40,641 nucleotides of DNA from Gemmatimonadota bacterium (GTDB lineage: Bacteria; Gemmatimonadota; Gemmatimonadetes; Gemmatimonadales; Gemmatimonadaceae). A program made the position numbers and the translations under genes. The stretch's first letter is position 1. Each line of letters begins with the position of its first letter. This document shows, piece after piece, positions 1 through 7,993 of the stretch. The notes beneath the pieces are model-generated. The model searched no databases. It was not told the origin of the DNA and saw only the letters and a list, made by a program, of their open reading frames with translations. The stretch spans positions 1-40,641 of the forward strand of contig JAQBPV010000100.1 of NCBI GenBank assembly GCA_028287345.1. Reading direction: 5' to 3'.

Positions 1-423
1 GCGAACGGGCTTTCCATGCTCCACCGCCAGCTGCACGATCGTCCTGAAGTTCTCATCTCGCCGCTTTCCACCGACGTTGCCGGGGTTGATGCGGTACTTG
101 GCGAGTGCCCGGGCGCAGTCCGGATACCTGGCGAGAAGGAGATGCCCGTTGTAGTGGAAGTCGCCGACGATGGGGACGTTGATACCCTCGTCAGCGAGGC
201 GCGACACGATCTCCGGAACTGCTGCCGCCGCTTCGTCGTTGTTCACGGTGACGCGGACGAGCTGCGAGCCCGCGGCGGCGAGTGCGGCCACCTGCGCAAC
301 GGTACCGAGGACGTCCGCCGTGTCGGTATTCGTCATGGACTGCACGACGATCGGGTGTGCCGACCCAACGGGGACGGAGCCGACGAGGGCAGTGACGGTG
401 GTTCGGCGCGGTGCGAAGGACAC
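1..423 (-). CDS. ispG: 4-hydroxy-3-methylbut-2-enyl diphosphate synthase, N-terminal part
   Basis: This is the first 141 codons of IspG (GcpE), the [4Fe-4S] enzyme that reduces methylerythritol cyclodiphosphate to HMBPP in the MEP isoprenoid pathway. The gene reads leftward and runs off the window, so the C-terminal iron-sulfur domain with its cysteines is not visible. Recognisable TIM-barrel motifs are [13 protein letters not shown] near residue 30, [18 protein letters not shown] near 55, [12 protein letters not shown] near 90 and [11 protein letters not shown] near 110. The only conventional start after an in-frame stop (cta on the plus strand, 451-453) is GTG at 423, and I see no clear Shine-Dalgarno sequence before it. 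Family assignment is secure; the exact start is moderately certain. Confidence 0.93.
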   Translation of the reverse strand, partial: MSFAPRRTTVTALVGSVPVGSAHPIVVQSMTNTDTADVLGTVAQVAALAAAGSQLVRVTVNNDEAAAAVPEIVSRLADEGINVPIVGDFHYNGHLLLARYPDCARALAKYRINPGNVGGKRRDENFRTIVQLAVEHGKPVR

Positions 424-548
424 GGAGACAGGGTCAGGGGACGATGAAATCTACTGTCGTCTTCCCGCTGCGTGGAGCAGGAGCGCGGCGTAACTTCTGC
501 GCATCGCTGTCACGAATGGCTTGGGAGACGACCACGACCGAGGGAGTG

Positions 549-998
549 ATGGACGACGAACGGATGAACACCGAGGGAGAGCAGGGAACGGTGCGCGAAC
601 AAGGGACGACGCCAGGAAAGGCGCCGCGGCGGCCGCGCCGGAAATGGCCGCTCGTGGTATTGGGAGTCGTGGCGGTACCTGTCGCCCTGTTTGCCGCCTG
701 GACGGCAGTCACACTCAACGTGACGTACTCTCGCGGCGACCGCGCGGGCTACATCCAGAAGTTCTCCGACAAGGGCTGGATCTGCAAAACGTGGGAGGGA
801 CAGCTCGCGATGGTGAACGTACCTGGCGCCAACCAGGAGCGATTCGATTTCTCCGTGCGAGACGACAGCGTCGCTGCGCAGATCACGAGGCTCATGGGCT
901 CTCGCGTCGCCATCACATACGAGCAGCACCGTGGTGTTCCGGGCACGTGCTTCGGTGAGACGGAGTACTTCGTCACCGGAGTGAAGCCCGTTCAGTGA
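549..998 (+). CDS. Small membrane-anchored hypothetical protein
   Basis: This is a 149-residue protein of unknown function. I chose ATG 549 because GAGGGA lies just upstream, although the frame stays open to 411 and ATG 564 is also possible. A charged, Lys/Arg/Pro-rich N-terminus (residues 1-35) is followed by one hydrophobic helix, starting at PLVVLGVVAVPVALFAAW (about 37-60). A soluble C-terminal domain follows and is probably outside the membrane. It contains the motif KGWICKTWEGQLAM and two cysteines, one in ICKTW and one in GTCFGE. Similar small proteins with an ICKTWEGEL-type motif occur widely in bacteria without a known role. It is divergent from ispG and shares no operon with it. Confidence 0.75.
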   Translation: MDDERMNTEGEQGTVREQGTTPGKAPRRPRRKWPLVVLGVVAVPVALFAAWTAVTLNVTYSRGDRAGYIQKFSDKGWICKTWEGQLAMVNVPGANQERFDFSVRDDSVAAQITRLMGSRVAITYEQHRGVPGTCFGETEYFVTGVKPVQ

Positions 999-1065
999 GT
1001 CGGCCGATCCTCTTCGGCTGCGTTGAAGGGATGCCGGCGGCGCAGATGTGGCACGGGCGCAACTA

Positions 1066-1094
1066 TTGACCGGTCTTTTAGTGCTTGCTACGTT
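1066..1094 (+). promoter_or_regulatory. Sigma-70-type promoter of the cold-shock gene
   Basis: TTGACC at 1066-1071 and TACGTT at 1089-1094 are separated by exactly 17 bases and resemble -35 and -10 elements. Transcription would start near 1101, giving the cold-shock gene a 5' leader of about 120 bases. Long leaders of this kind are typical of cspA-family genes. Confidence 0.5.
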
Positions 1095-1164
1095 AGCCGC
1101 TGCCGAGCGCCAGTGTGGGCCGGCTGAGTCGCGGCGGGACAACGGTGTGCCCGCGGTATCAGGT

Positions 1165-1200
1165 ATTGTCGGGGACGGTGCGTTCCGCTCCCTAGACAAT
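1165..1200 (+). promoter_or_regulatory. Imperfect stem-loop in the leader of the cold-shock gene
   Basis: ATTGTC at 1165-1170 pairs with GACAAT at 1195-1200. The stem extends inward by GGGA/TCCC around a one- or two-base bulge. The structure ends 20 bases before the ATG at 1221 and just before the ribosome-binding region, so it could form part of a temperature-responsive leader or an operator. This is inference from position and pairing only. Confidence 0.35.
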
Positions 1201-1220
1201 CAGTTTCTCAGGGGTGGGAC

Positions 1221-1427
1221 ATGCGTACGACCGGAAAGGTGAAGTGGTTCAACGACGCGAAGGGCTTTGGCTTCATCACCCCCGACAATGGGGAGAAGGA
1301 CTGTTTCGTCCACTACAGCGCGATCCAGGGCAACGGCTTCAAGTCGCTGGCTGAGGGAGACGCTGTGGAGTTCGACATCGTGCAGGGCGCCAAGGGTCCC
1401 GCGGCCGAGAACGTCTCGAAGGCCTGA
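1221..1427 (+). CDS. Cold-shock domain protein (CspA family)
   Basis: This 68-residue protein is a single cold-shock OB-fold that binds single-stranded RNA and DNA and acts as an RNA chaperone in the cytoplasm. The two RNP motifs are visible: KGFGFI (RNP1) near residues 14-19 and CFVHY (RNP2) near 28-32. WFNDAKGF precedes RNP1. GGGGTGGGAC lies just before the ATG and can serve as the ribosome-binding site. The gene is monocistronic, with its own promoter at 1066, a long leader and a strong hairpin after the stop. A close paralogue lies at 26487-26696; the two share the segment from [14 protein letters not shown] onward almost unchanged. The Cys in DCFVHY is absent from the paralogue. Confidence 0.96.
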   Translation: MRTTGKVKWFNDAKGFGFITPDNGEKDCFVHYSAIQGNGFKSLAEGDAVEFDIVQGAKGPAAENVSKA

Positions 1428-1450
1428 GTTTCTGCGGTCTCGCTCGTATT

Positions 1451-1486
1451 GACGGGGCGGAGTTCCAATCGGAACTCCGCCCCGTC
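1451..1486. terminator. Bidirectional terminator hairpin between convergent genes
   Basis: A perfect 16-bp stem (1451-1466 with 1471-1486) closes a four-base loop, AATC. It lies between the cold-shock gene stop (1427) and the stop of the convergent minus-strand gene (1487). There is no long T tract on either side, so termination efficiency is uncertain, but size and position fit a shared terminator. Confidence 0.75.
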
Positions 1487-1870
1487 TCACGTTCGTGCTT
1501 TGCCCGGTGGCCGTCCCCGTCTAGGCGTGGGTGCCGATTCCAGCACTGCTGCAAGTCTGTCGTCCAGTTCCCGCTGGAGTTTCGTGAGGTCGACGATGAG
1601 TGTGAGCTGTCCGCTCATGTAGACCTGAGGTGACCCTGATTCGAGGAGATGGGCGGCGATGTGTACGCCGCCGGCGACGCTGACGCCGAGTGAAACGTGT
1701 AGCTGTCGGATGAGCGCGATTCGGAGGAGGGCGGGGTGGGTGATGCGGCGTGGGATGCCGCGTCGCGCTGATATGACGTCTGGGACTATGTGTTGGGTGA
1801 GAAGGTTGTCGGTCCACTTGGTTGGGGCGTCAATGGCAAGTGAAGCAACAGCAACGTCATACGAGCGCAT
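1487..1870 (-). CDS. Small hypothetical protein with an AT-hook-like C-terminus
   Basis: This 127-residue protein matches no family I can name. The middle (about residues 25-75) is rich in short helical stretches, with repeated Arg-Arg and Leu-Ile patterns such as RRGIPRRITHPALLRIALIRQL, which could be a helix-turn-helix or ribbon-helix-like fold. Residues 85-112 look like an amphipathic or coiled segment. The last residues, PTPRRGRPPGKART, contain an RGRP core flanked by basic residues, as in AT-hook minor-groove binders. The ATG at 1870 has AT-rich DNA directly before it and no room for a normal ribosome-binding site, so the transcript may be leaderless. A DNA-binding role is inference. Confidence 0.65.
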   Translation of the reverse strand: MRSYDVAVASLAIDAPTKWTDNLLTQHIVPDVISARRGIPRRITHPALLRIALIRQLHVSLGVSVAGGVHIAAHLLESGSPQVYMSGQLTLIVDLTKLQRELDDRLAAVLESAPTPRRGRPPGKART

Positions 1871-1990
1871 ATAATATTACTATAATTTTATGTACAATTT
1901 GCAAAGGCAGACAGTTTATAATTATCCTCTGCATATAGGAAGATTATAGCGGCCAATCAATCACGCAAGCGACATAGTCATTCAAAGAAT
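1871..1990. promoter_or_regulatory. AT-rich divergent promoter island
   Basis: About 100 bases here are roughly 70% A+T, in sharp contrast to the GC-rich surroundings. The island contains many TATAAT-like hexamers on both strands, for example TATAAT at 1917-1922 on the plus strand. It separates the minus-strand AT-hook-like gene from the plus-strand outer-membrane protein and probably holds promoters for both. Confidence 0.55.
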
Positions 1991-2042
1991 GGCACAGATA
2001 TCGAATCCTCCCGTGCCGACACCTCATTATAGGAGAAGCACG

Positions 2043-2582
2043 ATGACGCCCCGATTCATCGCCATCGCTAGCATGGCCATGCTGGCCCTGAGTGCTAGCC
2101 CGGCACAATCCCAAATCGCCATCATGGTGGCCGGTGGGGTGAATGCTCCCGTCGGCACACTGGGCGATCTCGCCGATCTCGGATACAACATCGCCGCAGG
2201 TGTGAACGTCGGCGCAACACTGCTGCCCATCGGGCTCCGCTTCGAGGGAGCCTATAACGGATTTCAGGTCAAGAATTTCGCCGGCGGCGGGGATGTGCGC
2301 GTCCTCTCAGGAACGGCCAACGCCATCTTCAACATCGGCCGAACCAAGGATGCTCCGTACCTCATCGCCGGTCTCGGTGGCTACAACCGCCAACTCACCC
2401 TCCCTCCATTCGGAAGGTCGAGCAACGAAACCGTAGTCGGAATAAACGGCGGCGGCGGACTACGCTTTCCTCTCGTCGGACTCACCACATTCGTCGAAGC
2501 GCGATACCACGTCATGCTTGGCGACAAGAGCGACGCCACGGACTATCAGTTCATTCCGATCACGTTTGGCATCGTCTTCTGA
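2043..2582 (+). CDS. Outer-membrane beta-barrel domain protein
   Basis: This 179-residue secreted protein begins at ATG 2043. AGGAGA six bases upstream supports this start over the longer frame opening at 1989. Residues 1-23 form a signal peptide ending in ASPAQSQ. The rest shows alternating hydrophobic and polar residues with many Gly and aromatic positions, and ends in QFIPITFGIVF. A C-terminal phenylalanine preceded by alternating hydrophobics is the usual signature for insertion by the BAM machinery. It resembles small OmpA/Opa-like eight-stranded barrels. No ligand or enzymatic role can be inferred. It is transcribed from the AT-rich region upstream and stands alone. Confidence 0.8.
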   Translation: MTPRFIAIASMAMLALSASPAQSQIAIMVAGGVNAPVGTLGDLADLGYNIAAGVNVGATLLPIGLRFEGAYNGFQVKNFAGGGDVRVLSGTANAIFNIGRTKDAPYLIAGLGGYNRQLTLPPFGRSSNETVVGINGGGGLRFPLVGLTTFVEARYHVMLGDKSDATDYQFIPITFGIVF

Positions 2583-2640
2583 ACGCTCGCTTCCCCCGAA
2601 CCTTCATCACCACGCTGCCATGACCGCAGCGAACCGCTAG

Positions 2641-5154
2641 TCACTTCCGCGGCTTGGCACGTCGAGTGGGCGCGGCGTTGAGTGGATCCTCGGGCCATTC
2701 GTGCTTCGGGTAGCGACCGCGAAGATCCTTGCGCACCTCGAAGTAGGAGGACCGCCAGAAGCCGGCAAGGTCGCGCGTGACCTGCACGGGACGATGTGCG
2801 GGCGACAGCAGGTGCAAGGTGACAGGTACACGACCACCAGCGATGCGCGGCGTATCCGCGAGTCCGAACATCTCCTGCAGCCTGACGGCAAGTACTGGTG
2901 CGCCTGGATCGTCGTAGGCTATCGGTATTCGGCTCCCGGTGGGCACCACCAAATGCGTCGGTGCGAGCTCGTCGAGCTGACGTCGTTGGTCCCACGTGAG
3001 CATGCCGAGCAACAGGTCATGCATGGGGAGCTGCTCGACCTGCGATCGTCGACGCACTCCCAGGAGATGCGGGCGCAGCCAATCATCCAACTGCCCGATC
3101 AACGCGGGCTCGCTGAAATCAGGCCATGCGGAATCGAGCAGGCGAAGAAACGCGATACGATCGCGCAACCGTTGCGCCGACTCGCTCCAGGGCAGGGAAA
3201 GATCACCGCGGCGAACAGCGTCGATGATCACCTGAGCGCTGGCGTCTGCATCCACCTTGTGCAACGCGCCTTCGTGCAGGATGATCGCACCAAGGCGCTC
3301 ACGCCGGACGGCGAGTATGGCACCAGCATCTGCATCCCACGCAACGACCTCTTCACTCACGATGTCGGCGCCGAAGGATGCGTCGATTTCCTCGCGATCG
3401 ATCGGAGCTGCCAGATAAATGCGAGCCTGAGGCGACCGACCATCCAGGTCGGCGATGGCGAGATAAGGAGCGTTCGCAAGGACACCGGGATCCTGAAGCA
3501 CGGCGCCACTGCCGTTGCGCAGCAGATAACGGTCGCCCGAACCGTCGCGTCGCTGCGCAACGCGCTCAGGATACGCCAAGGCGAGCAATCGACCCGTTGC
3601 GTGTTCGTCAATGCGCTCCACAGGCGGCACCCGAAGCTGCTCACGCCATGTTCGACTCTGCTCGCGCACGCGACGCATTGCATCCCGGTCGACATCACCA
3701 GCGGTCGCACGTCCATCCTCGCCAACCAGGGCAACCCGCGAGCGAAGGTCCAGGTCGCGGAACTGTGCGTCACGGCGCAGGACGTCACGTTCCTCGAGCA
3801 GCGCGGCAATCACGCACGCCGTGGCACCCAATCCGAGCGAACGCGCGGAAAGCAGCATGTGCGCAAGCCGAGGGTGCAGGCCAAAGGAGGAGATCTCGCG
3901 GCCGTGTGACGTGATGCGATGCGCGTCATCGAGCGCGCCGAGCTCGCGCAACAACGTACGAGCCTGCGCGAGCGCCGGTCCGGGAGGCGTGTCGAGCCAG
4001 AGTAGCTCGTGCGGGTCATGCACGCCCGCCACGGCAAGGTCGAGCGCAAGCGACGCGAGGTCGGTCTCGAGAATCTCCGGACGAGCGCGGTCGGGGAGAT
4101 GTGCATCTTCCTCGGCGGGCCACAGCCGATAACTGACGCCTGGCGCGGTACGGCCAGCGCGACCGCTGCGCTGATCGGCCGAGGAGCGCGACACGCGAAC
4201 AGTTTCCAGCCGGGACATGCCGGAACGAGCCGAGAAGCGCGAGACGCGCGACAGCCCACTGTCGATGACGATGTTCACGCCTTCGATGGTGAGGCTCGTC
4301 TCGGCGATCGAAGTCGCGAGCACGACTTTGCGCACACCTCGCTGCGGCGGCGCGATCGCCGCGTCCTGCGCAGCCGGCGAGAGATCGCCATAGAGCGGAA
4401 GCACGCTCACGTCGTCAGGAAGACCGCCGCGCTCGAGGGCCGACAAGCAGCGGCGGATCTCTGTCTGACCGGGAAGAAACGCGAGAATGCTTCCCGCGTC
4501 GCGCGCGAGGGCCGCGCGAACGCCCAACGCCACCGCATCCTCGATGCGTGCGTTTGACGCCGCGGGAAGATGGCGAACCTCAACAGGATAGCGTCGTCCT
4601 TCGCTGGTGATGATCGGCGCGTTGCCGAGCAGCGCCGAGATGGCGAGGCCGTCGAGCGTTGCGGACATGACGAGGATGCGCAGATCAGGACGCAGAAGCT
4701 CCTGCGTCTGCAGCGTGAGCGCGAGGCCGAGGTCGGCGTGGATGCTGCGCTCATGAAACTCGTCGAACAGCACCGCGCCGTAGCGATCGAGTGTCGAATC
4801 GTCGAGCAGCATTCGCGTGAGCACGCCTTCCGTGACGACCTCGATGCGTGTCGCAGCGCCGACGCGCGATTCGCCGCGAACGCGGAATCCGACAGTGGCG
4901 CCAACGGATTCGCCGAGCATGGACGCCATTCGGCGCGCGGCGGCTCGTGCCGCCAGCCGACGTGGCTCGAGCATCAGGATGCGGCGCGGCCGCAGCCAGC
5001 GAGACTCGAGGAGCGCGAGCGGCACTCTCGTCGTCTTCCCTGCACCCGGTGGCGCCTGCAACACAGCGGACGACGACCGCCCGAGCGCTTCATGCAGCGC
5101 AGGCAGTACCTGTTCGATAGGAAGGTCGGAACTGCGTGAGTCGTCTGAGGCCAT
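2641..5154 (-). CDS. hrpB: ATP-dependent helicase HrpB
   Basis: This 837-residue DEAH-type superfamily 2 RNA helicase has the normal length for HrpB. Walker A is PPGAGKTT at residues 35-42, the DEAH-equivalent box is DEFHER at 131-136, motif III is SATLD at 164-168, and motif VI is QRSGRAGR in the second RecA domain. The helicase-associated domains and the HrpB C-terminal region follow (GRYPKHEWPEDP near the end). Its biological role is poorly defined in most bacteria; RNA remodelling is assumed. The gene is single. The ATG at 5154 has no strong ribosome-binding site. The long open frames on the opposite strand are antisense shadows. Confidence 0.96.
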   Translation of the reverse strand: MASDDSRSSDLPIEQVLPALHEALGRSSSAVLQAPPGAGKTTRVPLALLESRWLRPRRILMLEPRRLAARAAARRMASMLGESVGATVGFRVRGESRVGAATRIEVVTEGVLTRMLLDDSTLDRYGAVLFDEFHERSIHADLGLALTLQTQELLRPDLRILVMSATLDGLAISALLGNAPIITSEGRRYPVEVRHLPAASNARIEDAVALGVRAALARDAGSILAFLPGQTEIRRCLSALERGGLPDDVSVLPLYGDLSPAAQDAAIAPPQRGVRKVVLATSIAETSLTIEGVNIVIDSGLSRVSRFSARSGMSRLETVRVSRSSADQRSGRAGRTAPGVSYRLWPAEEDAHLPDRARPEILETDLASLALDLAVAGVHDPHELLWLDTPPGPALAQARTLLRELGALDDAHRITSHGREISSFGLHPRLAHMLLSARSLGLGATACVIAALLEERDVLRRDAQFRDLDLRSRVALVGEDGRATAGDVDRDAMRRVREQSRTWREQLRVPPVERIDEHATGRLLALAYPERVAQRRDGSGDRYLLRNGSGAVLQDPGVLANAPYLAIADLDGRSPQARIYLAAPIDREEIDASFGADIVSEEVVAWDADAGAILAVRRERLGAIILHEGALHKVDADASAQVIIDAVRRGDLSLPWSESAQRLRDRIAFLRLLDSAWPDFSEPALIGQLDDWLRPHLLGVRRRSQVEQLPMHDLLLGMLTWDQRRQLDELAPTHLVVPTGSRIPIAYDDPGAPVLAVRLQEMFGLADTPRIAGGRVPVTLHLLSPAHRPVQVTRDLAGFWRSSYFEVRKDLRGRYPKHEWPEDPLNAAPTRRAKPRK

Positions 5155-5214
5155 CGGGGGTCAATGTAACGTCGCCTTGGCGAAGTCCCCGTGGCGACGC
5201 ATTTTGTAGTGACG

Positions 5215-5436
5215 ATGGCAAAGATCGAATTCTTTCGCAGCACGCAGGTGACCACGGACTGCGACCAGTGTCACGGACGCGTCGACCTGATCAAGGGCGG
5301 CGTGTGTACGAACTGCCGGCGCATTCTCTGCGCGAATCATCTACACGGCTCGTTCGTCCGCCGCCTACTCGCGGATCTGACCGGGAAGGCGATCTGCGTT
5401 AACTGCCGCGCCGGTATCCCAGTGAAGCCAAAGTGA
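5215..5436 (+). CDS. Small zinc-ribbon-like protein
   Basis: This 73-residue protein begins at ATG 5215; a GTG at 5191 in the same frame is an alternative. It carries several cysteine pairs: CDQC, CTNC, a CANH that could supply Cys and His ligands, and CVNC near the end. This pattern is expected to bind one or two zinc ions. The final residues are GIPVKPK. The function is unknown. Its stop codon overlaps the GTG start of the TrpF-family gene by four bases (GTGA), so the two are translationally coupled, and a shared process is plausible but unproven. Confidence 0.75.
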   Translation: MAKIEFFRSTQVTTDCDQCHGRVDLIKGGVCTNCRRILCANHLHGSFVRRLLADLTGKAICVNCRAGIPVKPK

Positions 5437-6122
5437 ACCGCACCGACCTGTTCAAGGAGCGCGCAGAGGTCGTGCGAGTGAAGGTGTGTTGTATAGCGTC
5501 CATCGAAGAGGCGGAGCTTGCGCTCGAACTGGGCGCCGACGCACTGGGCCTCGTGTCGGCGATGCCGAGCGGGCCCGGAGTGATACCGGATGCGGCCATC
5601 GCAATGATCGCCGAGTGGGTGGGTACGCGCGCGGCGACGGTGTTGCTCACTTCGAGGTCGTCCGCCGACGGTATCGACGAGCAGTTGACGCTCAGCCGTC
5701 CGAGCGTGCTTCAGATCTGCGATGCGCTGCCCGATGGCGAGATGGCGATCGTTCGACGACGACATCCCGATGTGGTGCTGATGCCGGTCGTCCACGTGCG
5801 AGGTACGGACGCGGTCCGCGAAGCAGTGAGTCTGGCCGCCGATGCCGATGCGATCCTGCTCGACTCTGGAAATCCGTGCGCGCAGGTGAAAGAGCTCGGC
5901 GGCACCGGCCGTGTTCACGACTGGCAGGTCAGCCGCGCGATTCGAGACGCCGTAGGCGTTCCGCTCTTTCTCGCCGGTGGCTTGCGCGCTCATAACGTGG
6001 CGGATGCGGTACGCACCGTGCAGCCGTTCGGCGTGGACGTCTGCAGCGGGGTACGACGTAATGGAAAGCTGGACCGGTCAACACTCACGGAGTTCATGAG
6101 CGCGGTGCGCGGCGCGATCTGA
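5433..6122 (+). CDS. Phosphoribosylanthranilate isomerase (TrpF) family protein, divergent
   Basis: This 229-residue TIM-barrel protein of the TrpF family begins at GTG 5433. TrpF converts phosphoribosylanthranilate to CdRP in tryptophan synthesis. The catalytic cysteine is kept in KVCCI (near residue 19) and the catalytic aspartate in LLDSGN (near 148). GGTGRVHDW and the phosphate-binding LAGGL and DVCSGV segments also match. Differences from standard TrpF are KVCGI changed to KVCCI, MPSGPG in place of the usual loop after strand 2, and no VQLHG motif (LQICD instead). No other trp gene is nearby. It may be a true isomerase or a related enzyme acting on another phosphoribosyl substrate. Confidence 0.8.
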   Translation: MNRTDLFKERAEVVRVKVCCIASIEEAELALELGADALGLVSAMPSGPGVIPDAAIAMIAEWVGTRAATVLLTSRSSADGIDEQLTLSRPSVLQICDALPDGEMAIVRRRHPDVVLMPVVHVRGTDAVREAVSLAADADAILLDSGNPCAQVKELGGTGRVHDWQVSRAIRDAVGVPLFLAGGLRAHNVADAVRTVQPFGVDVCSGVRRNGKLDRSTLTEFMSAVRGAI

Positions 6123-6217
6123 GAATCGACGGATGAGCTCAAAAGGTTTAGCTTGAGCGACTCTAGGAACCCCACCATTCGCCGCCAGTCCGCGCGGCCT
6201 TCTCCTTTCTCCGATAT

Positions 6218-7927
6218 ATGAGCGGTCGGACGTTCACGCTGGCCATCGCCGCTGCCGGCGCGCTGGCGGCTCCGCTGTGGGCAGCGAATGCGCAAAAGGC
6301 GCAACCTGCGCCGGCCCCGTTGCGCACCATCGCCGAGGCCATCGCGCAACGCAGCGGTGATCGTGAGGTGACGATTGCCGGCCGCGCATCGGTCAGCTCC
6401 GGCAAACTGCAGTCGAGCGCGTTCGACGTCGCGGTCGAGGATACGACGGGGGGCATTCGCATCTTCTCGCGCAATCCGCAGTCGGACGTGCACGAAGGAG
6501 ACAGCGTCGTCGCGACCGGAGCGATCAAGAGCTACCGCGGCAACCTCGAGTTGGTGCTCTCGAGTCTTCACATCGTCGACGCGCCACGACGCCTCATCGT
6601 GCCGCTCGAACTGGCCATCAACCCGTCCATTCTCGAGAGACATTCCGGCCGACTCGTACGCGTGCATGGCCGCGTGGCCGGCATGGGACGCAGTGAGGGA
6701 GGACAGTGGCTTCGACTGCGCGACGCATCGTCGATGTCGCACGGCACCGTCACCGTCTGGGTTCCCGCAAATCATGGTTCGCCGATCGATCTCGCCGTCG
6801 TCGGTGCATCGGACAGCATGACGGTCACCGGAGTCGTTACGACTTATCAGGACAATGCCGACGATCCGATCGTCTGGCAGATCGTGCCGCGCGAAGCAGC
6901 TGACGTCGCCATCAGTGCCGAGCCTGGCGGATTTCCGAACTCGCTTCTCTGGATCGCACTGGCAATCGCCGTCGCCGTTGGTGGCGCACTGTCGATCAGC
7001 CGCATGAATGCACGCCGCCAGCTGGCCGGCCTGCGCGAGACGGAAGCGCGCTATCGGCAGCTTCTGGCGCTGGTGCCTGATGCCGTGATCGTCCACGCGC
7101 GTGGGATCGTGCTCTTCACCAATCCAGCGGCCACCGAGCTGCTCGGTCTTCCCGCTGAGGAGGCGCTCGTTGGAAAGCCCGTTGCCGACTTCGTTCATCC
7201 GGACTCGCGAGCGGCATTCGCGGAAGTGAGCGACGATCGTGCGATGGTCGCGACCGATCGTGCACCGCGTGTTCGCGCACAGATGCTTGGCGCAAATGGC
7301 AGCGTCGTCGACGTCGAAGTGGCGTCGAGCCCGTGCGTCTACCATGACCGGCCGGCGATGGTGCTGCTCGCACGCGATATCACCGCACAGCTTCGATACG
7401 AGCGCGACCTCCATGCACTCGCTCTCGTGGACGAGCTCACCGGGCTCCAGAACCGCCGCGCCTTCACGCTGTTTGCGGAACAGGAGCTCGCGCGCGCTCG
7501 GCGACATGGTCGCACTCCGGTGTTGGTGTTCGCCGATCTCGACGGTCTCAAGCAGATCAACGACAAGCACGGACATGCGGCAGGCGACCAGGCGATTCGC
7601 ATGGTGGCGAATGCGCTGCGGAGCATCTTCCGCGAGACGGATATCGTGGCGCGGTGGAGCGGCGATGAGTTCGTGGCGATGCTGGTGGATGGCAGCGAAG
7701 AATCGGCGCTGCCAATCCGCGCGCGGCTCGACGCGGCTATCGCCGCCCAGGCGTCTCCGGCACTGCCGTACATCGTCACGGCGAGCGTCGGCGCGAGCCC
7801 GCTCGATCCGGCACTGCCGTTGCGTGATGCGATGGAGCGCGCCGATGCGGAGCTCTACTCACAGAAGAAGCGCGGACGCCGGAGCAAGATCCGCGTGACA
7901 CCAGTGGCGGTCGACGCGGTCGAGTAA
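6218..7927 (+). CDS. Membrane diguanylate cyclase with periplasmic OB-like and PAS sensor domains
   Basis: This 569-residue signalling protein makes cyclic di-GMP. A signal sequence (1-25) leads into a periplasmic region (30-232) that looks like two OB-fold modules. The repeated pattern of a xxxGRVxxx strand followed by a VEDxTGGIRIF-type strand resembles nucleic-acid-binding-like OB sensors. A transmembrane helix at 241-260 is followed by a PAS domain (about 275-395) and a GGDEF domain (403-560). The active-site loop is SGDEF at 481-485 instead of GGDEF. The product-inhibition motif RETD (472-475) stands exactly five residues before it. FADLDGLKQIND supplies the metal-binding Asp. No ribosome-binding site is evident before ATG 6218. 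The gene is single. Confidence 0.92.
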   Translation: MSGRTFTLAIAAAGALAAPLWAANAQKAQPAPAPLRTIAEAIAQRSGDREVTIAGRASVSSGKLQSSAFDVAVEDTTGGIRIFSRNPQSDVHEGDSVVATGAIKSYRGNLELVLSSLHIVDAPRRLIVPLELAINPSILERHSGRLVRVHGRVAGMGRSEGGQWLRLRDASSMSHGTVTVWVPANHGSPIDLAVVGASDSMTVTGVVTTYQDNADDPIVWQIVPREAADVAISAEPGGFPNSLLWIALAIAVAVGGALSISRMNARRQLAGLRETEARYRQLLALVPDAVIVHARGIVLFTNPAATELLGLPAEEALVGKPVADFVHPDSRAAFAEVSDDRAMVATDRAPRVRAQMLGANGSVVDVEVASSPCVYHDRPAMVLLARDITAQLRYERDLHALALVDELTGLQNRRAFTLFAEQELARARRHGRTPVLVFADLDGLKQINDKHGHAAGDQAIRMVANALRSIFRETDIVARWSGDEFVAMLVDGSEESALPIRARLDAAIAAQASPALPYIVTASVGASPLDPALPLRDAMERADAELYSQKKRGRRSKIRVTPVAVDAVE

Positions 7928-7993
7928 CACAACTACCTTCGAAGGGTAGGAGTGTCGAGCCTGGCGCGTGGTGTGCCGGCAGAGAGGAGCAGA

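Noticed and set aside
16-447. Plus-strand frame of 143 codons
   Set aside because: It is antisense to clear ispG homology on the minus strand.
1048-1242. Small plus-strand frame with a hydrophobic start, before the cold-shock gene
   Set aside because: It covers the promoter and leader of the cold-shock gene, overlaps its start and has no ribosome-binding site.
2701-3909. Plus-strand frame of 402 codons
   Set aside because: It is the complementary shadow of hrpB, with no recognisable motif.
5990-7576. Minus-strand frame of 528 codons
   Set aside because: It is antisense to the diguanylate cyclase and has shadow-like Arg/His-rich composition.
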